This document shows positions 26,552 to 34,588 of a stretch of DNA of 64,000 bases, one piece after another. The translations under genes were made by a program, and so were the position numbers. The notes beneath the pieces are model-generated. The model saw only the letters and a program-made list of their open reading frames with translations. It did no database searches and had not been told where the DNA came from. The number at the start of each line of letters is the position of its first letter. Within the stretch, counting starts at the first letter, position 1. The DNA is from Thermomonospora echinospora (GTDB lineage: Bacteria > Actinomycetota > Actinomycetes > Streptosporangiales > Streptosporangiaceae): NCBI RefSeq assembly GCF_900108175.1, contig NZ_FNVO01000022.1, positions 54,511 through 118,510 on the forward strand. The letters run 5' to 3'.

Positions 26552-27355
26552 TCAGGGGGTTCGGACGCGTCCGCCGGGACGGGCCAAGCCGCGTATGGAC
26601 AGGCCGCTGTCGGCGCTGATCATCGTTCCGGTCACATGGCCGGAGTCGGTAGCGTTGGCGAGCAGCGTGTACAGGCCGCCGTAGGACTCGGTGGACGGTA
26701 CCTCCTGGAGCGGCAGGACGGCGGCGGTCCCCTCCAGCACTGAATCCGACCGTTCCTGGCCCAGGGCGTCGATGCCGCGCAGTCGCGTCGGCGCGATGCC
26801 CGGCGCGATCCCGTTGACCCGCACGTCGGGGGCGAGCTCGTAGGCGAGCTGGCGGACGACGCCAAGCAGTGCGTGCTTGGACGCGGTGTACAGGGCGCCG
26901 CCGCCGGAGGCGTGGAAGCTGGCGTACGAGCCCGTCATGATGACCGCCCCCCGGCTGGCGATCAGGGCGTCGGCCGCGGCCCGCACCGCCAGCAGCCCGG
27001 CCAGCACATTCACCGCGAACAGCTCCTGGAACGCCCCGGTCAGGTCCGGCCCGTCGATGTCCAGCAGCGGGCGGGCGCCGTCGGTGATGCCCGCATTGAC
27101 GACCAGCACGTCCAGGCCGCCGAACTCCGTCACCGCAGTCCGCACCGCCGCGACGTTGCCCTCCCACGACCGCACGTCCACGGCCAGCGGAACGACCGCT
27201 CCCCCGCACTCGTCGGCAAGGCTCGCCAGCCCCTCCTCATCGATGTCCACGGCGACGACCCGCGCGCCCTCGGCGACGTAGCGGGCGACCACCGCGCGGC
27301 CGATGCCGGCCCCCGCGCCGGTGAGGATCACTGATTTCCCCTCGAGAGCACCCAC
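26552..27355 (-). CDS. SDR, cis-dihydrodiol dehydrogenase-like (BphB type)
   Basis: A 267-aa short-chain dehydrogenase with the NAD motif TGAGAGIGRAV (residues ~12-22), an acidic residue after beta-2 (VAVDID) implying NAD+ preference, the NAG motif, and the catalytic set S in MTGSYASF, Y and K in ALYTASKHA. 'GGGALYTASKHALLG' followed by 'ELAPDVRVNGIAPG' closely resembles the cis-dihydrodiol dehydrogenases that follow Rieske dioxygenases (GGG-LYTAAKHA). In this cluster it would re-aromatise the dihydrodiol made by the dioxygenase at 39486-41380. GTG start with GGGGGAG upstream. Last gene of the minus-strand catabolic cluster. Confidence 0.82.
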   Translation of the reverse strand: MGALEGKSVILTGAGAGIGRAVVARYVAEGARVVAVDIDEEGLASLADECGGAVVPLAVDVRSWEGNVAAVRTAVTEFGGLDVLVVNAGITDGARPLLDIDGPDLTGAFQELFAVNVLAGLLAVRAAADALIASRGAVIMTGSYASFHASGGGALYTASKHALLGVVRQLAYELAPDVRVNGIAPGIAPTRLRGIDALGQERSDSVLEGTAAVLPLQEVPSTESYGGLYTLLANATDSGHVTGTMISADSGLSIRGLARPGGRVRTP

Positions 27356-27379
27356 GGGCTCCCCCTTTCTGATTCGTAT

Positions 27380-27407
27380 ACGGGGCGGCCCGCCCGGGAC
27401 GCCCCGT
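27380..27407. terminator. Stem-loop with 8-bp arms
   Basis: ACGGGGCG and CGCCCCGT form an 8-bp stem around a 12-nt loop, followed by TTTT on the plus strand only. It lies between the flavoprotein gene (ends 27447) and the SDR gene (starts 27355), both on the minus strand. It may therefore act as an attenuator or partial terminator for the SDR gene, or simply stop antisense transcription. Confidence 0.35.
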
Positions 27408-27446
27408 TTTCCCGGGGTCTGAGGTCGTCCCCCCAGACCGGACGCG

Positions 27447-29339
27447 TCAGGCGGGGCGCGCGGCGAAGAACGCGTCGTGCAGCGCGTCGAGCACGCGTCC
27501 TGGGCGGCGTGCGCCGCCGAGGACGACGACCTGCGCGCCGGTTTCGCGCACGGCGTCGGCCAGGGCCGGATCCGTCGTGTACCCGGTCGCCGCGAGGACC
27601 GTGGCGGCCGGGATCGACCCGCCGTCGGCGGTCCGCGCGCCGCCGTCGTCCGCGCCCGTCACCGTCGTGCCGGTGATGACCTTGACGCCGGCCTCGACGA
27701 GCAGCCCCGGCAGGGCTCCCGCGTCGGTGAAGACCTCGCGGTTGGCCAGCAGCGCCGGCGCCGCCTCGACGATCGTGACGTCGTGGCCCGCGTCCGCCAG
27801 CCACAGGGCGGTGTCCACGCCGGTCAGGCCGCCCCCGGCCACGACCACGGGCGAGGCGACCTCGCCCGGGTCGGTCAGGTCGCGGGCGTGCCGGGCCCCG
27901 TCCAGCGGCCGGGCGACCCCGCCGGTGGCCACCATGACCAGGTCGTACCCCGCGAGCATGGCGGCGTCGGCGCGTTCGGCCACCACGGTCACCTTCCGGG
28001 CCTCGATCTGGTGGACGAGGTGGGCGCGCAGGTCGGCCAGGTCCTGCTTACGGGCCGAGCGGGTGGCCGCGACGAGCGATCCGCCGAGCGGGCCCGGCTC
28101 GAACAGCGTCACCTCGTGCCCCCGGTCGGCGAGCACCGCCGCCGCGCGCAGCCCGGCGGGGCCGCCGCCGACGACCGCCGCGCGGCGCGGGGCCGGCGCG
28201 GGCTCGACCGGGTAGCGGTACTCCTCCCCCATGGCGGGGTTGACCGTGCAGCCGGTGCTGCGGCCCACGTTGAGGCCCCGGTCCAGGCAGCCGTCGTTAC
28301 AGCGGATGCACGGGACGATGTCCAGCAGCCGCCCCTCCTGGGCCTTGCGGGTCCAGTCGGGGTCGGCGAGCATCGCACGGCCGAGTGAGACGAAGTCGGC
28401 GCTGCCCGACTCCAGGATCTCCGCGGCGACCACCGGGCTCACCAGCGAGCCGGAGCCGATGACCGGGACGGACACCGCCTCCTTGATCTTCTCCCAGCCC
28501 CACCGGTGCGGCGCGCGGGGCATGTACCACGGGCTGACCTCGTACTCCATCAGCGCGTGGTGGCCGCCGGAGGCGTGAATGACGTCGACTCCGGCCTCCT
28601 CCAGCCGCCGTGCCAGTTCCACGCTCTCCTCGATCGGGATGCCGTCGGCCTCGTAGTCGGTGACCGACAGCCGGAAGCTGAGCGGGAAGTCGCGCGGGAT
28701 CCGGGCGCGGATCGCCGCGGCGACCTCCAGCGTGAGCCGCGCCCGGTTCTCGAACGAGCCACCGTAACGGTCGGTGCGCTTGTTGGTGTGCGGGGACAGG
28801 AAGTTGGTGAGCAGGTAACCGTGCCCGGCGTGCACCTCGACCATGTCGAACCTGGCGAGGTAGGCACGTTCGGCGGCATCGGCGAACGCGGCGACCACGC
28901 CCGCGATCTCCGCCTCGGTCATCGGCGCCGGCCGCTGGCCGTACTGCGACTCAACGTAGTCCCAGGACACCTCGGAGGCTGCCTTGATCGGCGCAGTTCC
29001 GAGGAACTTCTGCCGGCCGCAGTGCTCGAGCTGGATGCCGATCTTCGCGCCGGCGGCGTGCACCTCGTCCACCAGCCAGCCCAGGCCCGGGATGTGCTCG
29101 CGGCGGGAGATCCCGAGCTGGGCGTGGATGGACTTGCTGGCGTCGTCGTCCACATAGCTGTACTCGACCATGATCAACCCGACGCCGCCCTCGGCGAGCC
29201 GCTTGTAGTGGTTGACCAGCCGCTGGGTGACGGTGCCGTCCTGGTTGGCCAGGGCCGTGGTCTGAGGCGACTTGATGACGCGGTTCTTCAGGTCCAGGCT
29301 GCCGATCCGGCCGGGCCGGGACAGGGCTTGCAGGGTCAT
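27447..29339 (-). CDS. FMN/FAD flavoprotein, 2,4-dienoyl-CoA reductase / OYE-like
   Basis: A 630-aa two-part enzyme. Residues ~1-370 are an OYE-type TIM barrel with FMN (LKNRVIKSPQT, GIQLEHCGRQ, VEVHAGHGYLLTNFLSPHTN). The 4Fe-4S cysteine cluster follows (CIRCNDGC, then CTVNPAMG). Residues ~390-630 form the FAD/NADPH half (AAVVGGGPAGLRAAAVLADRGHEV and VVVAGGGLTGVD). This is the build of 2,4-dienoyl-CoA reductase, trimethylamine dehydrogenase and bile-acid 7-dehydroxylase reductases. In this cluster a reduction of an unsaturated ring or ring-opened intermediate is plausible. ATG start after GGAGG. Confidence 0.85.
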   Translation of the reverse strand: MTLQALSRPGRIGSLDLKNRVIKSPQTTALANQDGTVTQRLVNHYKRLAEGGVGLIMVEYSYVDDDASKSIHAQLGISRREHIPGLGWLVDEVHAAGAKIGIQLEHCGRQKFLGTAPIKAASEVSWDYVESQYGQRPAPMTEAEIAGVVAAFADAAERAYLARFDMVEVHAGHGYLLTNFLSPHTNKRTDRYGGSFENRARLTLEVAAAIRARIPRDFPLSFRLSVTDYEADGIPIEESVELARRLEEAGVDVIHASGGHHALMEYEVSPWYMPRAPHRWGWEKIKEAVSVPVIGSGSLVSPVVAAEILESGSADFVSLGRAMLADPDWTRKAQEGRLLDIVPCIRCNDGCLDRGLNVGRSTGCTVNPAMGEEYRYPVEPAPAPRRAAVVGGGPAGLRAAAVLADRGHEVTLFEPGPLGGSLVAATRSARKQDLADLRAHLVHQIEARKVTVVAERADAAMLAGYDLVMVATGGVARPLDGARHARDLTDPGEVASPVVVAGGGLTGVDTALWLADAGHDVTIVEAAPALLANREVFTDAGALPGLLVEAGVKVITGTTVTGADDGGARTADGGSIPAATVLAATGYTTDPALADAVRETGAQVVVLGGARRPGRVLDALHDAFFAARPA

Positions 29340-29356
29340 GCGACCTCCGTGGCGGT

Positions 29357-30190
29357 TCAACGTGGTAGCAGACGGCGGGCGGACTCCCGGACGCGGCGTT
29401 CCTCGTCCGGGAGGACGAAGAGGGTGAGCTGTTCGCCCTCGGGGGCGGCTACGCGCAGGCAGCGCTGCTCCCAGGGCGTGTCGACAAGTTCGCCCGCGGC
29501 CGGGGCGCCGGCCCCGGCGAGGCGAGCGGCCAGCGCGCGCAGCTCCGCCTCGTCGCGGACCTCGACGCGCAAGGCGTGATCACGGCCATGCCGGGACCCG
29601 GTCTCGGAGTCGTCCACCAAATCCCACTGAGCCTCGTCGAACAACTCGATCGCAGCCGGCGCCACGGCGAACAGCACGCCGCGCTGCCCGCCGGGGTGGG
29701 TCCACTCGTCCACGATCGGCAGTCCGAGGCCGTCCCGGTAGACGCGGACCGCCGCGTCGAGGTCGCGGACTCGTAGGCAGATCCGCAGTTCGTCGAACGC
29801 GCGGCGGCTTCCGCCCGGGTGCGCCGCCGGACGGCTGACGAGCACATAGACGTGTCCGTCCGGGGCGCGAAAGTGGGACCACTCGGTGGCCCATGAGGTC
29901 TCGACCCCCACGTGCACGTCGCCGATGAACTCGATGCCGTGGGCCTGTAGTTCGGCGCGCGCCTCTCGAACGTCGTCCACGAGCAGGCCCGCGACCGGGT
30001 GGTCGAAGAAGGAGTGCTCGGTGTCGGTCGGCTTGAACACCTCGAAGGCGTCGCCGTCGGGCAGGTCGAAGACGACGGCGTCGGGCTGGTCGAGGCCGAC
30101 CGGCAGGCCGACGACGTCGGCGAGGAAGTCGCGCATCGACTCAAAGCGCGGGGTCCGCGAACCGACCCAGGCCATTCCATATACGCGCAT
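29357..30190 (-). CDS. Two-domain VOC (glyoxalase/extradiol-fold) protein
   Basis: A 277-aa protein with two vicinal-oxygen-chelate modules (residues ~5-120 and ~135-265; 'FDELRICLRVRDLDAAVRVY' opens the second). The fold is that of type I extradiol dioxygenases and glyoxalases. However, the usual first metal His of the second module is replaced (LRICLRV), so I do not call it a dioxygenase. ATG start (MRVYGM) with GAGGAGGG upstream. It sits between the NCS1 permease (13-nt gap) and the flavoprotein (17-nt gap), so it is co-transcribed. Role in ring catabolism is inferred from position only. Confidence 0.75.
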   Translation of the reverse strand: MRVYGMAWVGSRTPRFESMRDFLADVVGLPVGLDQPDAVVFDLPDGDAFEVFKPTDTEHSFFDHPVAGLLVDDVREARAELQAHGIEFIGDVHVGVETSWATEWSHFRAPDGHVYVLVSRPAAHPGGSRRAFDELRICLRVRDLDAAVRVYRDGLGLPIVDEWTHPGGQRGVLFAVAPAAIELFDEAQWDLVDDSETGSRHGRDHALRVEVRDEAELRALAARLAGAGAPAAGELVDTPWEQRCLRVAAPEGEQLTLFVLPDEERRVRESARRLLPR

Positions 30191-30203
30191 GTTGTCCCTC
30201 CTC

Positions 30204-31814
30204 TCAGGATTCGGCGGCGGGAATGGCGGCGCCCGACGCGGATTCCGTGCGGACCGCCTGGATGAACGCCGTGTCGACCTCGCCGCAGGCCGCGCAGATC
30301 GGGGCACCGTCGGCGGCCGGGTCGCGGTCCATCTCGACGGCCGTGTACGAGCGGTCGCAAACGTGGCAGGCGAGCCGGGCGGCCCAGGGGTCGTCCACCT
30401 CGTCACTCAGGTCGCCCTCGCGCCGCAGCAGGCTGGACGGGGCGAGTTTGAGCACGACCGCGTACAACAGGACGCTGACGGCCAGCGCGACCACCGGGGC
30501 GAGCGGGGACAGCCTGGGGAACTGCTGCGGGCTCTGCGTCAGGGCGATCCCGACCGCGGAGGCCACCACCCATACCCCCAGGCCCGGTGTGACGGCGCGC
30601 AGCCGGCCCGGCCGGAACTCCGGCCCGTTCCTGCGGTCGGCGGGGGTCAGCACGAAGTGCGTGAAGACGATCCCGATCCAGCTCACCAGGAACACGCCCT
30701 GCCAGGCGAGGACCTTCTGCAGCGAGGAGAACACGTCGGTGAGCATCAGCAGGTACGCGACGGCCGCCACGGCGACCACCCAGACGGCGCGCGGCAGCCG
30801 CAGCCCGAACAGCCGTGCGGCCAGCCGCCCCCAGTTGATCGAGGACAGGTAGTAGTTCAGTGTGTTGACCCGGGTCTGGGTGACGACGGTCAGCAGCACG
30901 CCCCACAGGCCGAGCGTCTGCACGATCGCCTGAACGACGCCGACCTCGGCGGTGGGGTCGCTGGGCAGCACCGTGCGCACCAGGTAGATGCCGGCCAGGC
31001 CGTTCAGCAGGAACATCCAGCCGTAGTAGACCCAGCCGAACGTGACGTGCTGGTGGAACCGCAGGTCCTGCGGGCGGCCCATCCGGGAGAACTCCAGGCT
31101 GGTGGCCATGAGCAGCCAGATGCCCATGTAGACGCAGAAGGTCATCAGCCAGCCGGGCAGCGGCCGGGCCTGCGGCGGCACCACGCCCGCGAAGGAGGCC
31201 CAGTCGGACCCGCCGTCGTTCTGGACGGCCGCGACGACCACGGCGGCGATGATGCCCACGATGTAGATCGGCAGCAGGTAGCCGTTGATGCGGTCCATCC
31301 AGGTCTGGATGCTGCCGACCATGAGGGGCAGCACCGCGACGATGACGATGAGATACCACCAGCGGATGTCGAGCGCGCCGAAGTGGATGTGGAACGCCTC
31401 GGCGAGCACGCTGCTTTCGAAGACCGCGTAGTAGGTGGTGCTGGCCGCGATGAGCAGGGCGGTCAGCGTCGCCCCGTAGGTGCCGAACATGCGGCGGGAC
31501 AGCAGGGTGGGGTTGAGCCCGGTCCTGATGGCCCAAGCCGTCAGGAACCAGTTCAGGATGGAGTAGACGACGACGGACAGGACCAGGCCGATCACCGCCT
31601 GGCGGGTGCCGTACAGGGTGGACACCAACGCCCCGTAGAACAGCCACACCATGGCGCTCAGCAGCGACCAGTTCGCCATGAGGAGCTTGAAGCGCGGTAC
31701 GCGGGCGGTCAGCGGGACCGCGTGCTGGGCGTAATCCTCGACCCTCTGCTCGGCGACGACCCGGGGGTCGTCTGTGTAGGACACCGACAGTTCTGTTCTC
31801 CGACCGGACATCAT
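30204..31814 (-). CDS. NCS1-family permease with C-terminal zinc ribbon
   Basis: A 536-aa transporter of the nucleobase:cation symporter-1 family, with about 12 hydrophobic segments between residues ~40 and ~465 and the conserved early block ANWSLLSAMVWLFYGALVST. NCS1 members import purines, hydantoins, pyrimidines and related N-heterocycles, which fits uptake of the ring substrate of this cluster. Unusually, after the last helix a soluble tail carries CHVCD (C483, C486) and, 22 residues later, CAAC (C508, C511), a four-Cys zinc-ribbon or rubredoxin-like knuckle. ATG start (MMSGRR) after AGAAGGGA. First gene of the second transcription unit of the cluster. Confidence 0.85.
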   Translation of the reverse strand: MMSGRRTELSVSYTDDPRVVAEQRVEDYAQHAVPLTARVPRFKLLMANWSLLSAMVWLFYGALVSTLYGTRQAVIGLVLSVVVYSILNWFLTAWAIRTGLNPTLLSRRMFGTYGATLTALLIAASTTYYAVFESSVLAEAFHIHFGALDIRWWYLIVIVAVLPLMVGSIQTWMDRINGYLLPIYIVGIIAAVVVAAVQNDGGSDWASFAGVVPPQARPLPGWLMTFCVYMGIWLLMATSLEFSRMGRPQDLRFHQHVTFGWVYYGWMFLLNGLAGIYLVRTVLPSDPTAEVGVVQAIVQTLGLWGVLLTVVTQTRVNTLNYYLSSINWGRLAARLFGLRLPRAVWVVAVAAVAYLLMLTDVFSSLQKVLAWQGVFLVSWIGIVFTHFVLTPADRRNGPEFRPGRLRAVTPGLGVWVVASAVGIALTQSPQQFPRLSPLAPVVALAVSVLLYAVVLKLAPSSLLRREGDLSDEVDDPWAARLACHVCDRSYTAVEMDRDPAADGAPICAACGEVDTAFIQAVRTESASGAAIPAAES

Positions 31815-31862
31815 GCGTCCCTTCTCCAGGCCGGGAGTGAGCGCGTACGCTCGATGGGGGGC

Positions 31863-31884
31863 GTGCATGCATAAGTGCATGCAC
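31863..31884. promoter_or_regulatory. Perfect 9+9 bp inverted repeat before the permease gene
   Basis: GTGCATGCA and TGCATGCAC flank a four-base centre (taag). The repeat lies 49-70 bp upstream of the NCS1 start and is a strong candidate operator, probably for the GntR regulator encoded at 32635. Confidence 0.6.
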
Positions 31885-31888
31885 ATAA

Positions 31889-31908
31889 GGGGCCGAAAAA
31901 TCAGCCCC
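31889..31908 (-). terminator. Stem-loop at the end of the isomerase gene
   Basis: On the minus strand GGGGCTGA-tttt-TCGGCCCC can pair over eight positions including one U-G pair. It includes the stop codon of the maleate isomerase gene. There is no long U-run, so termination is uncertain. Confidence 0.35.
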
Positions 31909-32638
31909 GATCCGCGAGCAGCCAGCCGGCGTTCGGGACGACCGGCTCCAGGCCGAGCTCGCGCAACGTCCGCCACACGGTGGCGATCGAAGCCGTCACC
32001 ACCGGGATGTCGAACGAGTCCTGGATCTGCTGCACCACCGGCAGCGAGGGCATCTGCACGCACGCGCTGAGCACCAGCGCGTCGACGCCGGAGGTGTCGA
32101 CCTTCGCCGCGATCTCGGGGAGGTTCTGCGGGTCGAGCCGTCCGACCGCCAGGTTGTCGGAGACCTCCAGGCTGACGGCGTCCTGCACCTCGACGCCCTC
32201 CGCCTGGATGTACTCGCACACGGTCTGGGTCAGCGGCTTCATGTACGGGGTGATGACCGAGATCTTCTTGGCGCCGAGGTGCTCCAGCGCCTCGACCAGC
32301 GCGCCCGCCGAGGTGAGGACGGGCGCCCTACCGGCGGCCTTCGACAGACGCTCCTGGCTGATCCGGTGGTAGCCGGGCGAGTGCGCCATGATCGCGACCA
32401 GGCAGGCGTAGGCCATCACGTCCACGTCGGCGTCGGCGAGTTGCTCGGCGCACGCCACCGACTGGTCGTCCATCGCGCGCAACTGCTCGGGGTCCACGTG
32501 CTGCATCCGCATCCGCGCCGAGTGGAAGGTGAACCGCTCCGGCGCGATCTGTTCACGGGCCCGCAGCATCGCGGGGATCTCGGTCTCCATCGTGGTGTTG
32601 GAGCTGGGCACGATCATGCCGAAGCGCAGGGCGGTCAT
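31901..32638 (-). CDS. nicE: Maleate cis-trans isomerase (NicE-like)
   Basis: A 245-aa member of the Asp/Glu racemase superfamily. The N-terminal PSSNTTMETEIPAML and the two active-site cysteines C79 (MAYACLVA) and C193 (SACVQMPSL) match maleate isomerase, which converts maleate to fumarate by a Cys/Cys mechanism. Length and Cys positions fit the family closely. Arylmalonate decarboxylases share the fold but differ at these cysteines. In the nicotinate pathway this is the last step, feeding fumarate to the TCA cycle. The ATG overlaps the GntR stop codon (ATGA). Last gene of the twelve-gene transcription unit starting at 41380. Confidence 0.85.
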   Translation of the reverse strand: MTALRFGMIVPSSNTTMETEIPAMLRAREQIAPERFTFHSARMRMQHVDPEQLRAMDDQSVACAEQLADADVDVMAYACLVAIMAHSPGYHRISQERLSKAAGRAPVLTSAGALVEALEHLGAKKISVITPYMKPLTQTVCEYIQAEGVEVQDAVSLEVSDNLAVGRLDPQNLPEIAAKVDTSGVDALVLSACVQMPSLPVVQQIQDSFDIPVVTASIATVWRTLRELGLEPVVPNAGWLLADRG

Positions 32639-33456
32639 GGGGACTCTCCTTCGGTGCGGACATGCCGCAGGTTGGCAGTGGACAGATCGAGGGCGCTGCG
32701 CACCCCGGGCCGCAGCCAGCGCAGCGTGGCGGGCCGGGTGATCAGCCGGTCGGCGGTGATGCCGAGGTCGACGCCCACCCCGCGGGCCGCCAGCGGCAGG
32801 CTGGTGAACACGTGGTCGGGGTTCTGGTCCAAGACGAGCCCGAGCGCCGCGTCGATGAGGTGGAACTCCAGCACCTGCCGGGTGAGCTCGGCGTCACGGT
32901 CGCGCATCGCCTCCAGCAGCAGCCGGTCGAGCCGGGTGAAGTCCTCGGGGGCCTCCGGATGCGACAGGTAGAGCCGCTGGTGCCGGTAGATCTTCAGATG
33001 CAGCGACTCGGTCAGCTCCGCCCATGCCGTGGGGTAGCGGCCCAGCGCGGTCTGGTGGAAGCGCAGGTGTGCCTCCTGGAAGTCGCGGATGCGGCGGCCG
33101 TCGTTCTCCATCCGCTCCAGATCCTCGGCCATCCGGGTCAAGTCGCCGTCGGTGAGGTCGGCGAGGATCCCGGCGACCGTCGGCGGCTCCACCAGCAGCC
33201 GCAGCCCGTAGTACTGCTCGACGTGCGCGGGGGTGGTCGGCGCGACCTGCATACCGCGGTTGGCCTCCGACAGGACCAGCCCGTCGGCCTCCAGCCGGTG
33301 CAGCGCCTCACGCAGCGGCGTCCGCGACACCTGCAGTTCCTCGGCCAGCCCGCCCTGGGAGAGCCGGATCCCCGGCGCGTAGGCGCCGTCGATGATCCGC
33401 TCGCGCAGCGTCTGGTAGATCGACTCGACCGTGTTGCCGGCCCGCGACTCGGCCAC
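32635..33456 (-). CDS. GntR-family regulator (FadR/VanR-like, FCD domain)
   Basis: A 273-aa regulator with a winged helix at residues ~8-75 (TLRERIIDGAYAPGIRLSQG, LQVSRTPLREALHRLEADGL) and a FCD domain behind it (residues ~80-235; 'AHLRFHQTALGRYP' carries ligand-type His). Such proteins often repress aromatic or N-heterocycle catabolism and respond to a pathway intermediate. It is embedded in the catabolic operon, 2 nt after the small unknown gene and coupled to the isomerase by an ATGA overlap. GTG start; the ribosome site is weak (GGGAACG). Likely local regulator binding at 31863 and near 41421. Confidence 0.88.
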   Translation of the reverse strand: MAESRAGNTVESIYQTLRERIIDGAYAPGIRLSQGGLAEELQVSRTPLREALHRLEADGLVLSEANRGMQVAPTTPAHVEQYYGLRLLVEPPTVAGILADLTDGDLTRMAEDLERMENDGRRIRDFQEAHLRFHQTALGRYPTAWAELTESLHLKIYRHQRLYLSHPEAPEDFTRLDRLLLEAMRDRDAELTRQVLEFHLIDAALGLVLDQNPDHVFTSLPLAARGVGVDLGITADRLITRPATLRWLRPGVRSALDLSTANLRHVRTEGESP

Positions 33457-33458
33457 CG

Positions 33459-33725
33459 TCAGCCGTTCCCTTCGCCCGGAGCGTCCTCAGATCCCAGCGC
33501 GATGGCGAACAGCCGGCTGAACCGCTCCGGGTCCTGCCGCGCGATGATCTCCAGCTGCATGGCGTCCAGCAGAATGCGGTGGCCGTGCCTGGGTACGAAG
33601 ATCTCCAGTCGCTCGCCCTGGCGGGTCCACACCTTGCGGATCTGGACGCCGGTGAACTCATTGCCGATGCCGAAGCTCTCGCCGGCGCGCACGACCCCCT
33701 CGGGCAGCGGCGGTTCCGCAGTCAT
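33459..33725 (-). CDS. Small conserved-looking protein of unknown function
   Basis: An 88-aa protein coupled to the nitrilase gene by an ATGA overlap and followed 2 nt later by the regulator gene, so it is certainly expressed with the pathway. Visible features are a central 'FGIGNEFTGVQIRKVWTRQGERL' beta-rich segment and a late helix 'LDAMQLEIIARQDPERFSRL'. There is no signal peptide, no Cys and no membrane helix. I do not recognise a family. A small accessory subunit or stabiliser for one of the ring-cleaving enzymes is possible but unsupported. Confidence 0.75.
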   Translation of the reverse strand: MTAEPPLPEGVVRAGESFGIGNEFTGVQIRKVWTRQGERLEIFVPRHGHRILLDAMQLEIIARQDPERFSRLFAIALGSEDAPGEGNG

Positions 33726-34588
33726 GTCAGCTCCCCTTCATCGACTTTGTCGGCATCTATGACCTGTGCGGGACCACCGTAGGAGTCCGGCCGGACACCG
33801 CGCAGGACCGGCAGCATTTCCCGGCGCCGTGTGACCTCATCGAGATCCAACTCCAGGACGCGGCTCGCGGCGGGCGCCGTACCGAGGTCGGCGAGCACCT
33901 CGCCCCACGGGCCGGCGACGAGCGCGTGACCGTAGGTGGGGAACGCGTCGTCGTCGGCGCCCCGCACGGTCGCCGAGGCGACGACGTAGGCGGAGTTCTC
34001 CACGGCACGGGCGCGCAGCAGCAGTTCCCAGTGCGCCTCCCCGGTGCGCTGAGTGAACGCCGCCGGGACGAGCAGCACCTGCGCCCCCGCCAGCGCCAAC
34101 GCCCGGTACAGCTCGGGGAAGCGCACGTCGTAGCAGATGGTGAGGCCGACGGTCACCCCCGCGACCCGCAGCAGGGCGGGCCGGTCGCCGCCCGTCTCGA
34201 CCCCCGACGCTTCGAACGAGCGGCCCTCGATCCGCGCGTCGAACAGGTGGATCTTGTCGTAGCCGCCGGCGACCCGCCCGTCCGCGGCGATGACCAGCGC
34301 GGTGTTGTGGATGACTTCGCCGGTCCGCCGCTTGAAGCCGCCGAGCACCACCGTCGTCCCGGCAGCCCCGGCGGCCTCGCGCAGCGCGTCGATCTGCGGG
34401 GAGTCCACCGTCAGCGCCGCGTCCCGCATCTCGGCGTTGGTGCCGAGCATCAGGCCGTTCTCCGGCAGCAGGACCAGGTCGGCGTCCGCGCAGGCGTGGA
34501 TCATCGCGCACGCGGTCTCGACGTTGGCGGCGACGTCACGGGTGGCGTGCCACTGGGTGAGGCCGACCTTCAGCGTCCGGTCAGGCAT
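33722..34588 (-). CDS. Nitrilase-superfamily C-N hydrolase
   Basis: A 288-aa carbon-nitrogen hydrolase with the complete catalytic triad: E43 (LLPENGL), K112 (GYDKIHLFD) and C152 (TICYDVRFPE). The motif style is that of the Nit/omega-amidase branch, which hydrolyses amides rather than nitriles. In the standard 2,5-dihydroxypyridine route, N-formylmaleamate is deformylated by the alpha/beta hydrolase NicD. No NicD is seen here, so this enzyme is the best candidate to act on the ring-opened amide; that is inference. ATG start; it overlaps the upstream dioxygenase gene by 19 nt. Confidence 0.85.
   Translation of the reverse strand: MPDRTLKVGLTQWHATRDVAANVETACAMIHACADADLVLLPENGLMLGTNAEMRDAALTVDSPQIDALREAAGAAGTTVVLGGFKRRTGEVIHNTALVIAADGRVAGGYDKIHLFDARIEGRSFEASGVETGGDRPALLRVAGVTVGLTICYDVRFPELYRALALAGAQVLLVPAAFTQRTGEAHWELLLRARAVENSAYVVASATVRGADDDAFPTYGHALVAGPWGEVLADLGTAPAASRVLELDLDEVTRRREMLPVLRGVRPDSYGGPAQVIDADKVDEGELT

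Noticed and set aside
29357..30190. Type I extradiol dioxygenase function for the two-domain VOC protein
   Set aside because: The fold fits, but the expected metal-binding His at the start of the second module is absent (LRICLRV).
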